In this document: one piece after another, positions 16,227-27,787 of the stretch
How the letters are laid out: each line of letters begins with the position of its first letter
Numbering within the stretch: position 1 is the stretch's first letter
DNA from: DATKDU01 sp035512595
Lineage (GTDB): Bacteria; Planctomycetota; Planctomycetia; Pirellulales; Pirellulaceae
DNA: 36,782 bases
NCBI GenBank assembly: GCA_035512595.1
Contig: DATKDU010000129.1
Location: 1-36,782, forward strand
Direction: 5' to 3'
Notes under the pieces: generated by a model
What the model was told of the DNA's origin: nothing
Seen by the model: the letters and a program-made list of their open reading frames with translations, nothing else
The model's database searches: none
Made by a program: the position numbers and the translations under genes

Positions 16227-18139
16227 GCCACGTCCCCCCACAGAATCAATTCAAAAGGGGCCAGTTCGGTGATCGCTTCCAAATCGTGCCGCTGGTACTC
16301 CAGAGGCAACTGGCCGCCAAACCGCTGCTCGCACGTGGAAAGCAGCGGTGTATGGCCGCGACCACTGGTCGCGGTTTTACTGTCCACCGGTCGCGGCATT
16401 CCACTCGGCAAAGCGACGGATTGGGCCGTCAAATTCGCGACGGCGATCAGACCTGGCGCTGGTCCGCGCTCCACGACCAAGAGCGCTGGATAGCCGCGAC
16501 CACTGGTCGCGGCCTTACCGTTGAGCACTGTTGCGCTGCAGTGCTCCCGATCGATCAGCGGCGGCCACGATCGCCGCGCGGCCAGCAGGGTCTGATACAG
16601 GCGTCTCAGCCCCGAGCGGTGCTCGTCCCCCTCCCATCGCCAACTCAAGCGAGAGAGCGCGAGCGTACCCGTCGCGTGCGGATCGGGAATCTCGCCTTCC
16701 CATTGGAAGGCCAGTTCCGCAAACTCGCGATTCCGCCCTTCGCGAACCGCTTCGATCAACGCTCTATCCCCAAACGAGCAGAAGAAGAGAAACGGATTGG
16801 TCTCTCCGTACTCCTCTCCCATAAACAACAGGGGCGTGTTCGGGGATAGGAGCAGTAGTGCGGCGGCCAGTCGCTGCGCCGCAGGCGCCAGGAGCGTTCC
16901 CAGCCGCTCCCCCAGGGCTCGATTGCCGACCTGGTCGTGGTTCTGAATGCACACGACAAACCGCTCTCTGGGCTGGTCGTGTACCCGACTGCCGTGCCGC
17001 CGCCGGCAGAATGGGCTGTAGCGGCCGTTGTAAGCGAACACGTCGCTGTAGGCCCGCGCCAGTTGCTCGGGCTCGCCGAAATCGGCGTAATACCCGTCCC
17101 GCTGGCCGGTCAACAAGGCGTGGACGCAGTGGTGAAAGTCGTCGCTCCAAACGCCGTCCAGACCGAAGCCATGACGATCTTCCGCCGCGGTAATGCGGGC
17201 GTCGTTTTGATTGGTCTCGGCGATGACTACGGCCGAGCGTCCGCACGCGGAAGCCGTGAGTTGCACTTCGGCCTTGAGCTCGGCCAGCAGATGATACGCG
17301 CTCAAGTCGTAAATCGTCTGCACGGCGTCGAGCCGCAGGCCGTCGATGTGGAAGTCGCGGACCCATTGGCAGGCGTTGTCGATTACGTAGCCTCGTACGG
17401 CGTCGCTATCGGGTCCGTCGTAATTCAGCGCCGCGCCCCAGGGGGTGCGGTACCGATCGGTGAAGTACGGCCCAAATTGGGCCAGATAATTTCCTTCCGG
17501 ACCCAGGTGGTTGTAGACCACGTCCAGGATCACTCCCATCCCCGCGGCATGGGCCGCATCGACCAGTTGCAAGAGGCCCAGCGGACCGCCGTAGGAATTC
17601 TGGACGGCATAGGGGTGGACCCCGTCGTACCCCCAATTTCGCGTGCCGGGAAACTGCATAGCGGGCATGATTTCAATCGCCGTAACGCCCAATTCCTTCA
17701 GTTGAGCCAAGCGCTCGATGACAGCCGCGAAGGTTCCTTCCGGAGTGAATGTGCCGACATGGATCTCATAGATCACCAGGTCGCGCATCGACAGGCCGCG
17801 CCATAAGGAATCGTGCCAGGCGAATTCGTCGGGAAAGAAGACGGCCGAGGGGCGATGGACCCCGTCCGGCTGCCAGCGCGACGCCGGATCGGGCAGGTCC
17901 TGCGAGCCGTCACCGATTTTGTAGGCGTACCGCGTCCCGCTGGCGATGCCGGCAAGCTCCAGCGAGTGATATCCGTCCCCTTCCGCGGCCATCGGCAGGA
18001 TTTGGCGGTCGTCGCCCATTCCCAGCACTAGTCGCACCGCGGAGTGCCGCGGCGCCCACAGGCGCCAGCGGACGGAGCCGGCAGCGGTCCGCAGCGCGCC
18101 TACCTGTCGAGCGCGAAGTGATTCAGCGACGGGCATCAT
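16217..18139 (-). CDS. treZ: Malto-oligosyltrehalose trehalohydrolase (GH13)
   Basis: It hydrolyses maltooligosyl trehalose, made by TreY, to free trehalose and a shorter glucan. The product from the ATG at 18139 is 640 residues. It has an N-terminal beta domain ('VRWRLWAPRHSAVRLVL'), the TreZ-type 'YEIHVGTFTPEGTF' and 'RNWGYDGVHPYAVQNSYGGP', and GH13 motifs DVVYNH, DGLRLDAV (nucleophile Asp271), VIAETN (Glu308) and IQNHDQVGN (Asp402). A TTG at 18232 would add 31 unrelated residues and run into the marR operator, so it is rejected. Its stop overlaps the treY start. It is divergent from the MarR gene (264 bp between starts). Two copies of a 30-nt palindrome encode 'ATSGRG' peptides in the C-terminal beta domain (about residues 541-550 and 587-596). 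A possible TACAAT -10 lies at 18177-18182 without a good -35. Confidence 0.94.
   Translation of the reverse strand: MMPVAESLRARQVGALRTAAGSVRWRLWAPRHSAVRLVLGMGDDRQILPMAAEGDGYHSLELAGIASGTRYAYKIGDGSQDLPDPASRWQPDGVHRPSAVFFPDEFAWHDSLWRGLSMRDLVIYEIHVGTFTPEGTFAAVIERLAQLKELGVTAIEIMPAMQFPGTRNWGYDGVHPYAVQNSYGGPLGLLQLVDAAHAAGMGVILDVVYNHLGPEGNYLAQFGPYFTDRYRTPWGAALNYDGPDSDAVRGYVIDNACQWVRDFHIDGLRLDAVQTIYDLSAYHLLAELKAEVQLTASACGRSAVVIAETNQNDARITAAEDRHGFGLDGVWSDDFHHCVHALLTGQRDGYYADFGEPEQLARAYSDVFAYNGRYSPFCRRRHGSRVHDQPRERFVVCIQNHDQVGNRALGERLGTLLAPAAQRLAAALLLLSPNTPLLFMGEEYGETNPFLFFCSFGDRALIEAVREGRNREFAELAFQWEGEIPDPHATGTLALSRLSWRWEGDEHRSGLRRLYQTLLAARRSWPPLIDREHCSATVLNGKAATSGRGYPALLVVERGPAPGLIAVANLTAQSVALPSGMPRPVDSKTATSGRGHTPLLSTCEQRFGGQLPLEYQRHDLEAITELAPFELILWGDVAWT
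16351..16380. repeat. 30-nt GCCGCGACCA palindrome, treZ copy 1
   Basis: TATGGCCGCGACCACTGGTC then GCGGTTTTAC. One mismatch to the copy at 23001-23030. It is read from the minus strand in treZ as K-T-A-T-S-G-R-G-H. Confidence 0.88.
16489..16518. repeat. 30-nt GCCGCGACCA palindrome, treZ copy 2
   Basis: GATAGCCGCGACCACTGGTC then GCGGCCTTAC. It has the same orientation as the first treZ copy, 138 bp away, and is read in treZ as K-A-A-T-S-G-R-G-Y. Confidence 0.88.
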
Positions 18140-18239
18140 CAGGGGGGTATCCGGGAGACGAGGAAGGAATGAGCGGATTGTAACTGCGCCGCCGAGATGG
18201 GTGGCGCTGCGGGGCGGGATGGCCCCAAACAAATGTATC

Positions 18240-18267
18240 TCAAATCATTTGACTTGAAATCATTTGA
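18240..18267. promoter_or_regulatory. Tandem palindromic operator, probable MarR binding sites
   Basis: TCAAATCATTTGA (18240-18252) and TGAAATCATTTGA (18255-18267) are two 13-nt near-palindromes, 15 bp centre to centre. The first has perfect 6-nt half-sites TCAAAT/ATTTGA; the second has one mismatch. The pair lies between treZ and the MarR gene, and the second covers the -35 element of the marR promoter. MarR-family dimers typically bind such short AT-rich palindromes. Autoregulation is inferred. Confidence 0.65.
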
Positions 18268-18282
18268 GGTGCAGTGTATAAC
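18254..18282 (+). promoter_or_regulatory. Predicted sigma70-type promoter for the marR-glgE-treS/mak-glgB genes
   Basis: TTGAAA (18254-18259), a 17-nt spacer and TATAAC (18277-18282). The transcript would begin near 18289, about 115 nt before the MarR start codon. The -35 is inside the second palindromic operator. Confidence 0.6.
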
Positions 18283-18403
18283 TGGCCGGGATCGCTGGCA
18301 AGTGAGGTCCCAGCACTCCGCGGACCAAGGGTGGCCGCCGCTCCGGGCGTCGATCGAGGTATCGAAGGGGGATTCTCACGTCACCCGTAGAGAGTCGAAG
18401 CTC

Positions 18404-18907
18404 ATGGTTGCCACTGAAGAGTCGTGTGAGCGCCGCGTCCTGGCGGCGCTGCGGAGGATCGTACACGCGATCGACCTGCACTCCCGGCGGCTGCTCGCCC
18501 AGTGCGAGGTTACGGCGCCGCAACTGGTCTGCCTGCACATGCTGGCGGCCGAAGGGGCTTTGACCTCGCGGGCGCTCGCGCAAAGAGTACACGTCAATCC
18601 CAGCACGCTGGTGGGAATCCTCGATCGGCTCGAATCCAAGCAGCTCGTGTGCCGGCGACGCGATCCGCGGGACCGGCGAAGCGCGTTCGTCGAGCTCACG
18701 CGGGCCGGTGCGGCATTCATTGCCAAAGCCCCGTCTCCGCTACAGTCGGCGCTGGCGGACCGGCTGCGGGGCCTCAGTCGCAAGGACCAGCGGAGGCTGG
18801 CCGAATCACTCGAAGAGGTGGTCGGCCTGATGCAGGCGCAGGCCCTGGACGGAATGCCGGTGCTAGCGCCCTTGCGTTTCTCGCGTTTGCGGCGGCCCAC
18901 GGCGTAG
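18404..18907 (+). CDS. MarR-family transcriptional regulator
   Basis: A DNA-binding dimeric winged-helix protein of 167 residues from the ATG at 18404. The helix-turn-helix region reads 'LTSRALAQRVHVNPSTLVGILDRLESKQLV', here split as 'TSRALAQRVHVNPSTL' and 'VGILDRLESKQL', followed by the MarR wing 'RRRDPRDRRSAFVELT'. Both are textbook MarR signatures. The frame extends upstream to 18197 but that part would cover the promoter and operators, so the ATG at 18404 is preferred; its ribosome site is weak. It is 49 bp upstream of glgE in the same direction and divergent from treZ. Inference: it controls the trehalose/alpha-glucan genes, at least its own operon. The ligand is unknown. Confidence 0.88.
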   Translation: MVATEESCERRVLAALRRIVHAIDLHSRRLLAQCEVTAPQLVCLHMLAAEGALTSRALAQRVHVNPSTLVGILDRLESKQLVCRRRDPRDRRSAFVELTRAGAAFIAKAPSPLQSALADRLRGLSRKDQRRLAESLEEVVGLMQAQALDGMPVLAPLRFSRLRRPTA

Positions 18908-18956
18908 GATGAGTTGCTTCGGGCCAGAGTCATCCGCGTGAATCAAGGAATCCTTC

Positions 18957-21026
18957 ATGAAGCGTTCTTCCTACTCTCTGGCCGCGGGGCATCGGTACCC
19001 TGCTCAAGGCTGCAGCCGCGTGTTGATCGAGGGGGTCTCCCCGCAGGTGGACCACGGGCGATTCCCTGCGAAGCGGGTGGTGGGGGACTGTGTCGAGGTG
19101 CAGGCGCGGATTTTCGCGGACGGTCACGACGTGCTCAGCGGGCGGCTCCTGTTTCGGCACTACAGCCTTGAGCGGAGTACCGAAGCGGAGCAGGCGTGGA
19201 GCGAATGCGATCTGGAGCCGCTGCCCAACGACTGGTGGCGGGGAAGCTTCGTCGTGTCCCAGTTGGGACATTACTTCTTCACTCTCGAGGCCTGGGTGGA
19301 CCGATTCGCCACCTGGCGGCGGGACTTGCGCAAACGAGTGGACGCGGGCCAGGATGTGTCGATCGATCTGCTGGTGGGGGTGCAAATCGTTCGCGAGCAC
19401 CTGCCCCTGGTTCCGCCGGCGGAGCGAAAGGCGCTAGAGTCCCTGGCGGCGCGGATCGAAACGGGAAACGATCGCCCGACGCAAGTCGCCGCCGCGCTGT
19501 CGCCCCATTTGGCCGATGTGGTCGGCCGCCACGCCGACCGCCGCCATGCCACGCGGTTTGAGCCCGAGCTGCCGCTGGAGGTGAATCGTCCGCTGGCCCG
19601 CTTCAGCACCTGGTACGAGCTATTTCCGCGCTCCTGTTCCCCCCACAGCGCTGAGCGGAGTACCGCGGCGGGACAACATGGCACCCTGGCCGACTGCCTG
19701 GCGCGCTTGCCGTACGTGGCCGAAATGGGCTTTGACGTTCTCTACCTGCCGCCGATTCATCCCATCGGCCGCAGTTTTCGCAAGGGGAAGAACAACGCGG
19801 TCGCTGCGGCACCCGACGACGTGGGCAGCCCCTGGGCCATTGGTGCGGCCGAGGGGGGGCACCAGGCGGTCCATCCCGACCTGGGGACGATCGACGATTT
19901 CCGGCGACTGGTCGCCAAGGCCCGCGAACTGGGAATCGAGATCGCGCTGGACATCGCCTTCCAGTGCGCGCCGGATCATCCTTACGTCAGCGCCCATCCC
20001 GATTGGTTCCGCCGGCGGCCCGACGGCTCGATCCAGTATGCCGAGAACCCCCCCAAGAAATATCAGGACATCTACCCCTTCGACTTCGAGTGCGACGACT
20101 GGCAGAACCTGTGGGAAGAGCTGAATCGCGTGCTCCTCTTCTGGTGCGCGGAAGGGGTCAGGGTGTTCCGCGTCGATAACCCGCACACGAAATCCCTCTT
20201 GTTTTGGGAGTGGGTGATCGCCGAAGTCAAGTCCGTCTATCCGGAGACGATCTTCCTCTCCGAGGCGTTCACGCGGCCGGCGGTCATGTACCGCCTGGCC
20301 AAGCTCGGCTTCACGCAGTCGTATACCTACTTCACCTGGCGGAACACGAAGCCCCAGATCACGGCCTACTTCACCGAGCTGACGCAGTCGCCGGTCCGGG
20401 AATTCTTTCAGCCCAACTTGTGGCCCAACACGCCGGACATCCTGAGCGAGTACTTGCAGTTCGGCGGACGCAGCGCGTTCATGGCCCGCTATGTGCTCGC
20501 CGCCACGCTCGCCGCTTCGTGCGGCATTTACGGTCCTGCTTTTGAGCTGTGCATCGCCCAGCCGCGGGAGCCGGGCAGCGAAGAGTATCTCGATTCGGAG
20601 AAGTACCAGATCCGCCACTGGGACCTGGAAGCGCCGTACAGCCTGCGTCCCTTCATCGCCCGCGTCAATCGCATCCGCCGGGAGAATCCGGCGCTGCACG
20701 GGGATTGGAGCCTGCGTTTTCATCCCGTCGATAACGAGCAACTGATTTGCTATAGCAAGCGGAGCGCGGACGGCGCCAACGTGGTCGTGGTCGTGGTCAA
20801 TCTCGATCCGCACCACATGCAGGCGGGCTGGATCGAACTGCCGCTGGACGAGCTTGACGTGCAGCGGGACCAGCCCTACCAGGCGCACGACCTGCTCGGG
20901 GACGGGCGGTTTCTGTGGCAAGGGCCGCGGAACTATGTCGAGCTCAGTCCGCACGCTGCACCCGCGCACATCTTTTGCCTGCGCAAGCGGGTGCGGACCG
21001 AGTCGCAATTCGAATACTTTCTCTAG
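18957..21026 (+). CDS. glgE: Alpha-1,4-glucan:maltose-1-phosphate maltosyltransferase
   Basis: A GH13_3 enzyme that adds maltose from maltose-1-phosphate to the non-reducing end of alpha-glucan. 689 residues, slightly over the usual ~660. Hallmarks are 'ARFSTWYELFPRS', 'PPIHPIGRSFRKGKNN', 'NPPKKYQDIYPFDFE', FRVDNPHTK with nucleophile Asp407, LSEAFTRP with Glu436, and 'YFTWRNTK'. AAGGAA precedes the ATG. It lies between the MarR gene and the treS-mak fusion that supplies maltose-1-phosphate, and glgB follows, so this is a complete GlgE pathway unit. Two SLERST-type repeats are translated: near residues 69-78 in the N-terminal domain and 231-238 just after the conserved 'WYELFPRS'. They account for part of the extra length. 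Confidence 0.96.
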   Translation: MKRSSYSLAAGHRYPAQGCSRVLIEGVSPQVDHGRFPAKRVVGDCVEVQARIFADGHDVLSGRLLFRHYSLERSTEAEQAWSECDLEPLPNDWWRGSFVVSQLGHYFFTLEAWVDRFATWRRDLRKRVDAGQDVSIDLLVGVQIVREHLPLVPPAERKALESLAARIETGNDRPTQVAAALSPHLADVVGRHADRRHATRFEPELPLEVNRPLARFSTWYELFPRSCSPHSAERSTAAGQHGTLADCLARLPYVAEMGFDVLYLPPIHPIGRSFRKGKNNAVAAAPDDVGSPWAIGAAEGGHQAVHPDLGTIDDFRRLVAKARELGIEIALDIAFQCAPDHPYVSAHPDWFRRRPDGSIQYAENPPKKYQDIYPFDFECDDWQNLWEELNRVLLFWCAEGVRVFRVDNPHTKSLLFWEWVIAEVKSVYPETIFLSEAFTRPAVMYRLAKLGFTQSYTYFTWRNTKPQITAYFTELTQSPVREFFQPNLWPNTPDILSEYLQFGGRSAFMARYVLAATLAASCGIYGPAFELCIAQPREPGSEEYLDSEKYQIRHWDLEAPYSLRPFIARVNRIRRENPALHGDWSLRFHPVDNEQLICYSKRSADGANVVVVVVNLDPHHMQAGWIELPLDELDVQRDQPYQAHDLLGDGRFLWQGPRNYVELSPHAAPAHIFCLRKRVRTESQFEYFL
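19164..19190 (+). repeat. SLERST unit copy 1 in glgE
   Basis: AGCCTTGAGCGGAGTACC then GAAGCGGAG, in frame as S-L-E-R-S-T-E-A-E. One base differs from the treY copy over 27 nt. Confidence 0.8.
19646..19669 (+). repeat. SLERST-like unit copy 2 in glgE
   Basis: AGCGCTGAGCGGAGTACC then GCGGCG, in frame as S-A-E-R-S-T-A-A. A more diverged copy that keeps GAGCGGAGTACCG intact. Confidence 0.7.
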
Positions 21027-21031
21027 GCCAG

Positions 21032-21109
21032 GAGTGGTGAGTGGTAAGTGGTGAGTGGTGAGTTGTGTGTCAACCACTCACCACTCACCACTCACCACTC
21101 ACCACTAAC
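21032..21109. repeat. Inverted pair of CCACTCA heptamer arrays between glgE and treS-mak
   Basis: GAGTGGT units (about 21032-21064) and CCACTCA units (about 21074-21105) are complementary and could form a long hairpin in the transcript. They fill the 106-nt gap apart from the ribosome site of the next gene. They may tune expression of the downstream fusion; this is inference. Confidence 0.85.
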
Positions 21110-21118
21110 TCCCGCGTC

Positions 21119-21124
21119 AGGAGG
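21119..21124 (+). promoter_or_regulatory. Strong ribosome-binding site fixing the GTG start of treS-mak
   Basis: AGGAGG at 21119-21124 lies 8 nt before the GTG at 21133. It begins right after the heptamer hairpin. Confidence 0.85.
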
Positions 21125-21132
21125 CGATTCGC

Positions 21133-24519
<3,387 letters not shown>

Positions 24520-24585
24520 GTCCCTACAATTCGCGGCGAGCCCCCGAAACCAAGATTCCTCTGCTCTCCCCGTCGAGGTGCGAAC

Positions 24586-26577
24586 ATGAACGCTTCCCTG
24601 CTCCACGACGACGACCTGTATCTCTTCAACGAGGGGACCCATCTGCGGCTGTACGACAAGCTCGGCGCCCATCTCGGACAAGTCGGCGGCGCGCCTGGCT
24701 CGCACTTTGCCGTCTGGGCGCCCAATGCCGGCGAAGTGGCCGTCATCGGCGAGTTCAACGGCTGGGACCAAGCGGCGCATCCCCTGGCCCCCCGCGGCAA
24801 CTCCGGCATTTGGGAAGGATTCGTGCCTGGCGCGAGCGTCGGCCAGCGCTACAAGTACTGGATCGCCTCGCCGCAGGTCGGCTTTGCGCAGGAAAAGGCC
24901 GATCCGTTTGCCATGGCCGCGGAAACGCCGCCGGACACGGCCTCGGTCGTGGTGGACCTGGCCTACGCCTGGCAAGACCAGAATTGGATGGAGCAGCGGC
25001 ACAAGCGAAACGCCGCGAGCGCGCCGATCTCGATCTACGAGGTCCATCTGGGCTCGTGGATGCTCGCGCCGCACGGACGCGAGGACGTCTGCTCCTACCG
25101 CACCCTGGCCCACCGCCTGGCCGAGCACGTGACCTCGCTGGGATTCACCCACGTCGAGCTTTTGCCAATCATGGAGCATCCGTTTTACGGCTCGTGGGGC
25201 TATCAGACGAGCTCCTATTTCGCGCCGACCCGCCGCTACGGTCCGCCGCAGGACCTGATGTACCTGATCGACTACCTGCACCAGCAGGACATCGGCGTGA
25301 TCCTGGACTGGGTCCCGTCCCACTTCGTGACCGACGATCACGGGCTGGGCCGCTTCGACGGCACCCACCTCTACGAGCACGCCGATCCGCGGCAAGGCTT
25401 CCATCCCGACTGGAAGACGTACATCTTCAATTACGGCCGCCGCGAAGTCCGCAGCTTCCTCTTGAGCAATGCCCTGTTCTGGCTCGACAAGTACCACGCC
25501 GACGGCCTCCGCGTCGATGCCGTAGCTTCGATGCTCTATCTCGATTACTCGCGCGGCGAGGGACAGTGGATCCCCAACCAGTACGGGGGGCGCGAGAACC
25601 TGGAGGCGATCGCTTTCCTGCGGCAACTCAACGAGCAGGTTTACCGGCACTATCCCGACGTGCTGACCGCGGCCGAAGAATCGACCTCCTGGCCCAAGGT
25701 CTCACGCCCCGTTTACGACGGCGGCCTGGGCTTCGGCCACAAGTGGGACATGGGCTGGATGCACGACACGCTGGCCTACCTGGCCCACGATCCCATCCAC
25801 CGCAAGCACCACCACAACCAGATCACGTTTCGCTCGGCGTACGCTTCTACCGAAAACTTCATCCTCCCACTGTCACACGACGAGGTCGTCCACGGCAAGG
25901 GCTCGCTGCTGACCAAGATGCCCGGCGATGATTGGCAGAAATTCGCCAACCTGCGGCTCCTGTTGGGCTACCAGTTCGCCCAGCCGGGAAAGAAGCTGCT
26001 CTTCATGGGGGGCGAATTCGGGCAGCGCCGTGAGTGGAACCACGACGACGTTCTGGACTGGAAGCTCCTCGAACTCCCCCCGCACGACGGCATTCGCCAC
26101 TGGGTCCAGGATCTCCATCGCCTGTATCGAACCGAAGCCGCCCTGACGCAGCTCGATGCCACCCCTGACGGCTTTCGCTGGGTGGACGGCAGCGACGCAG
26201 AGCGCAGCGTCATCTCTTTCCTGCGCTGTGGAACCGAGCCGGGTTCCGAAATCCTTGTGGTCTGCAACCTCACCCCGGTGCCGCGGCACAACTACCGCGT
26301 GGGCGTGCCCCAGAGTGGATCGTGGCAGGAGCTGCTCAACAGCGATGCTTCGCACTATGGAGGCTCAGGCGCAGGGAACATCGGCGGATGCGCTGCCGCG
26401 CCCATTCCCAGCCACGGCTCGATGTGGTCCCTGAACCTGACCCTGCCGCCGCTAGCGATCCTGTTTTTGAAGCTCCAAAAGGCGGCAGTTGTTGATGGCG
26501 GTTCAAAACGTAGCCGGGAGGCGGCCGAAGATGGCGGATTGCAGATTTCGGATTGCGGATTGGGGCAGGGCAATTGA
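24586..26577 (+). CDS. glgB: 1,4-alpha-glucan branching enzyme (GH13_9)
   Basis: It introduces alpha-1,6 branches into the glucan made by GlgE. 663 residues. An N-terminal CBM48-like domain ('HFAVWAPNAGEVAVIGEFNG') is followed by 'YEVHLGSW', 'VELLPIMEHPFYGSWGYQ', DWVPSHF, GLRVDAVAS (Asp311), AAEESTSWP (Glu364) and LSHDEVVHGK (Asp432). The C-terminal beta domain ends near 'PLAILFLKLQ'. The last ~30 residues ('GGLQISDCGLGQGN' at the end) are encoded by a heptamer repeat and look like a read-through tail. A GAGGTG ribosome site precedes the ATG. It is the last gene of the marR-glgE-treS/mak-glgB set. Confidence 0.95.
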   Translation: MNASLLHDDDLYLFNEGTHLRLYDKLGAHLGQVGGAPGSHFAVWAPNAGEVAVIGEFNGWDQAAHPLAPRGNSGIWEGFVPGASVGQRYKYWIASPQVGFAQEKADPFAMAAETPPDTASVVVDLAYAWQDQNWMEQRHKRNAASAPISIYEVHLGSWMLAPHGREDVCSYRTLAHRLAEHVTSLGFTHVELLPIMEHPFYGSWGYQTSSYFAPTRRYGPPQDLMYLIDYLHQQDIGVILDWVPSHFVTDDHGLGRFDGTHLYEHADPRQGFHPDWKTYIFNYGRREVRSFLLSNALFWLDKYHADGLRVDAVASMLYLDYSRGEGQWIPNQYGGRENLEAIAFLRQLNEQVYRHYPDVLTAAEESTSWPKVSRPVYDGGLGFGHKWDMGWMHDTLAYLAHDPIHRKHHHNQITFRSAYASTENFILPLSHDEVVHGKGSLLTKMPGDDWQKFANLRLLLGYQFAQPGKKLLFMGGEFGQRREWNHDDVLDWKLLELPPHDGIRHWVQDLHRLYRTEAALTQLDATPDGFRWVDGSDAERSVISFLRCGTEPGSEILVVCNLTPVPRHNYRVGVPQSGSWQELLNSDASHYGGSGAGNIGGCAAAPIPSHGSMWSLNLTLPPLAILFLKLQKAAVVDGGSKRSREAAEDGGLQISDCGLGQGN

Positions 26578-26600
26578 AGCAGGATTCAATCCGCAATCGC
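26534..26600. repeat. GCGGATT heptamer hairpin overlapping the glgB 3' end
   Basis: Includes a perfect 12-bp inverted repeat, GATTGCGGATTG (26551-26562) against CAATCCGCAATC (26587-26598). The left arm is inside glgB. The loop contains GGCAATTGAAGCAGGATT (26569-26586), which recurs at 26686-26703. Confidence 0.85.
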
Positions 26601-26655
26601 TTCCCTGAACCCCGAACCCTGCCCGGTGTCCGTTAAGCTTTTCCGGGAGACTTTG

Positions 26656-26749
26656 CATTGCGGATTGTAGATTGCGAGTTGGCATGGCAATTGAAGCAGG
26701 ATTGAACACCGCTCCTCAATCCGCAATCCGCAATCTACAATCCGCAATG
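26656..26749. repeat. Second GCGGATT heptamer hairpin upstream of argC, 21-bp perfect stem
   Basis: The arms 26656-26676 and 26729-26749 are exact reverse complements over 21 nt (core GCGGATTGTAGATTG). The loop carries the second copy of GGCAATTGAAGCAGGATT (26686-26703). Together with the previous hairpin this is a duplicated, still-similar module. The last three bases (26747-26749) form an ATG in frame with argC, but it is not the likely start. Confidence 0.88.
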
Positions 26750-26765
26750 ACCCGGGCTCAGGTTC

Positions 26766-26770
26766 AGGAG
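26766..26770 (+). promoter_or_regulatory. Ribosome-binding site that decides the argC start
   Basis: AGGAG at 26766-26770 lies 9 nt before the ATG at 26780. The upstream in-frame ATG at 26747 is inside a repeat and has no such site. Confidence 0.75.
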
Positions 26771-26779
26771 CGGCATGTG

Positions 26780-27787
26780 ATGACGCGCGTCGGCATTTTG
26801 GGCGCAACCGGCTATACGGCACTGGAGCTGATCAAGCTCCTGTTGCGCCATCCGCAGGCGAAGATTGCCGTCGTCACCAGCCGCCAGGAGAAGGCGCACC
26901 TTTCCGCCATTCACCCGTCGCTATCCGGGCGGCTCGATCTGACTGTTGAAGACTTTGATCCAAAGGCAATCGCCGAGCGGTGCGATTGCGTCTTTAGCTG
27001 CCTGCCGCACGTCGCTTCGGCCGAGTCGTGCATGGCGCTGCTCAAGACGGGGGCGCGGGTCGTCGATTTCAGTGCCGACTACCGGCTCGACGACGCGGCG
27101 ACGTTTCAGAAATGGTACGAGCACGAGCATCCCGATCCGGCGCGGCTCGGAAAAGTGGTCTACGGATTGCCGGAACTGTTCGGCGACCAAATCCCCCAGG
27201 CTGATCTCGTCGCCAATCCCGGCTGCTATCCAACGTCGGCCATCCTGCCGCTGGCGCCGCTGATCAAGGAAGGCTGGATTGAGACGCAGGACATCATCGT
27301 GGATAGCAAAAGCGGCGTTTCGGGCGCCGGCCGCACCCCCAAGCTCAATACGCTTTTCCCCGAGTGCAACGAGAGCATTTCCGCTTACGGCGTCGGCAAG
27401 CATCGCCATCAACCGGAAATCGAGCAGATTCTCGGCCGGGCTACCGGAAAAATGGTCGATGTCATTTTTACGCCGCATCTCACTCCCATGGACCGCGGAA
27501 TATTGAGCGTCATTTACTGCCGGCCGACGCGAACCGTCACCGAGGAGCAAGCACTCGGGCTCCTGACGGAGTTCTACACCGGCAAGCCGTTCGTAAAAAT
27601 CGTAAAACACTTGCCGGCGACCAAGGACACGGCCCACACGAATTTCGTCCACATCACGGCCCGCGTGGTGAAGGGGCGGCTGCTTCTAATTTGTGCGGAG
27701 GACAACCTGATCAAGGGGGCCTCCGGCGCGGCGGTGCAAAACTTCAATCTGATGTTCGGCTACCCGGAAACGACAGCCTTGCCTTAG
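26780..27787 (+). CDS. argC: N-acetyl-gamma-glutamyl-phosphate reductase
   Basis: The third step of arginine biosynthesis: NADPH-dependent reduction of N-acetylglutamyl phosphate to the semialdehyde. 335 residues from the ATG at 26780, normal for the family. Visible are the Rossmann start 'VGILGATGYTALELIKLL', the active-site cysteine in NPGCYPTS (Cys149), 'SKSGVSGAGR', 'AYGVGKHRHQPEIEQ' and His233 in HLTPMDRG. The frame extends upstream to 26672 through heptamer repeats, which is rejected. It is followed by argJ after a REP-like doublet. The stop TAG shares its G with the GTAG head of that repeat. Confidence 0.95.
   Translation: MTRVGILGATGYTALELIKLLLRHPQAKIAVVTSRQEKAHLSAIHPSLSGRLDLTVEDFDPKAIAERCDCVFSCLPHVASAESCMALLKTGARVVDFSADYRLDDAATFQKWYEHEHPDPARLGKVVYGLPELFGDQIPQADLVANPGCYPTSAILPLAPLIKEGWIETQDIIVDSKSGVSGAGRTPKLNTLFPECNESISAYGVGKHRHQPEIEQILGRATGKMVDVIFTPHLTPMDRGILSVIYCRPTRTVTEEQALGLLTEFYTGKPFVKIVKHLPATKDTAHTNFVHITARVVKGRLLLICAEDNLIKGASGAAVQNFNLMFGYPETTALP

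Noticed and set aside
18140..18232. TTG start giving treZ 31 extra residues
   Set aside because: The extension has no family similarity and would extend to within 8 bp of the operator region; ATG 18139 gives the normal N-terminus.
18197..18403. N-terminal extension of the MarR protein
   Set aside because: It would be translated from the promoter and operators; the MarR fold begins after 18404.
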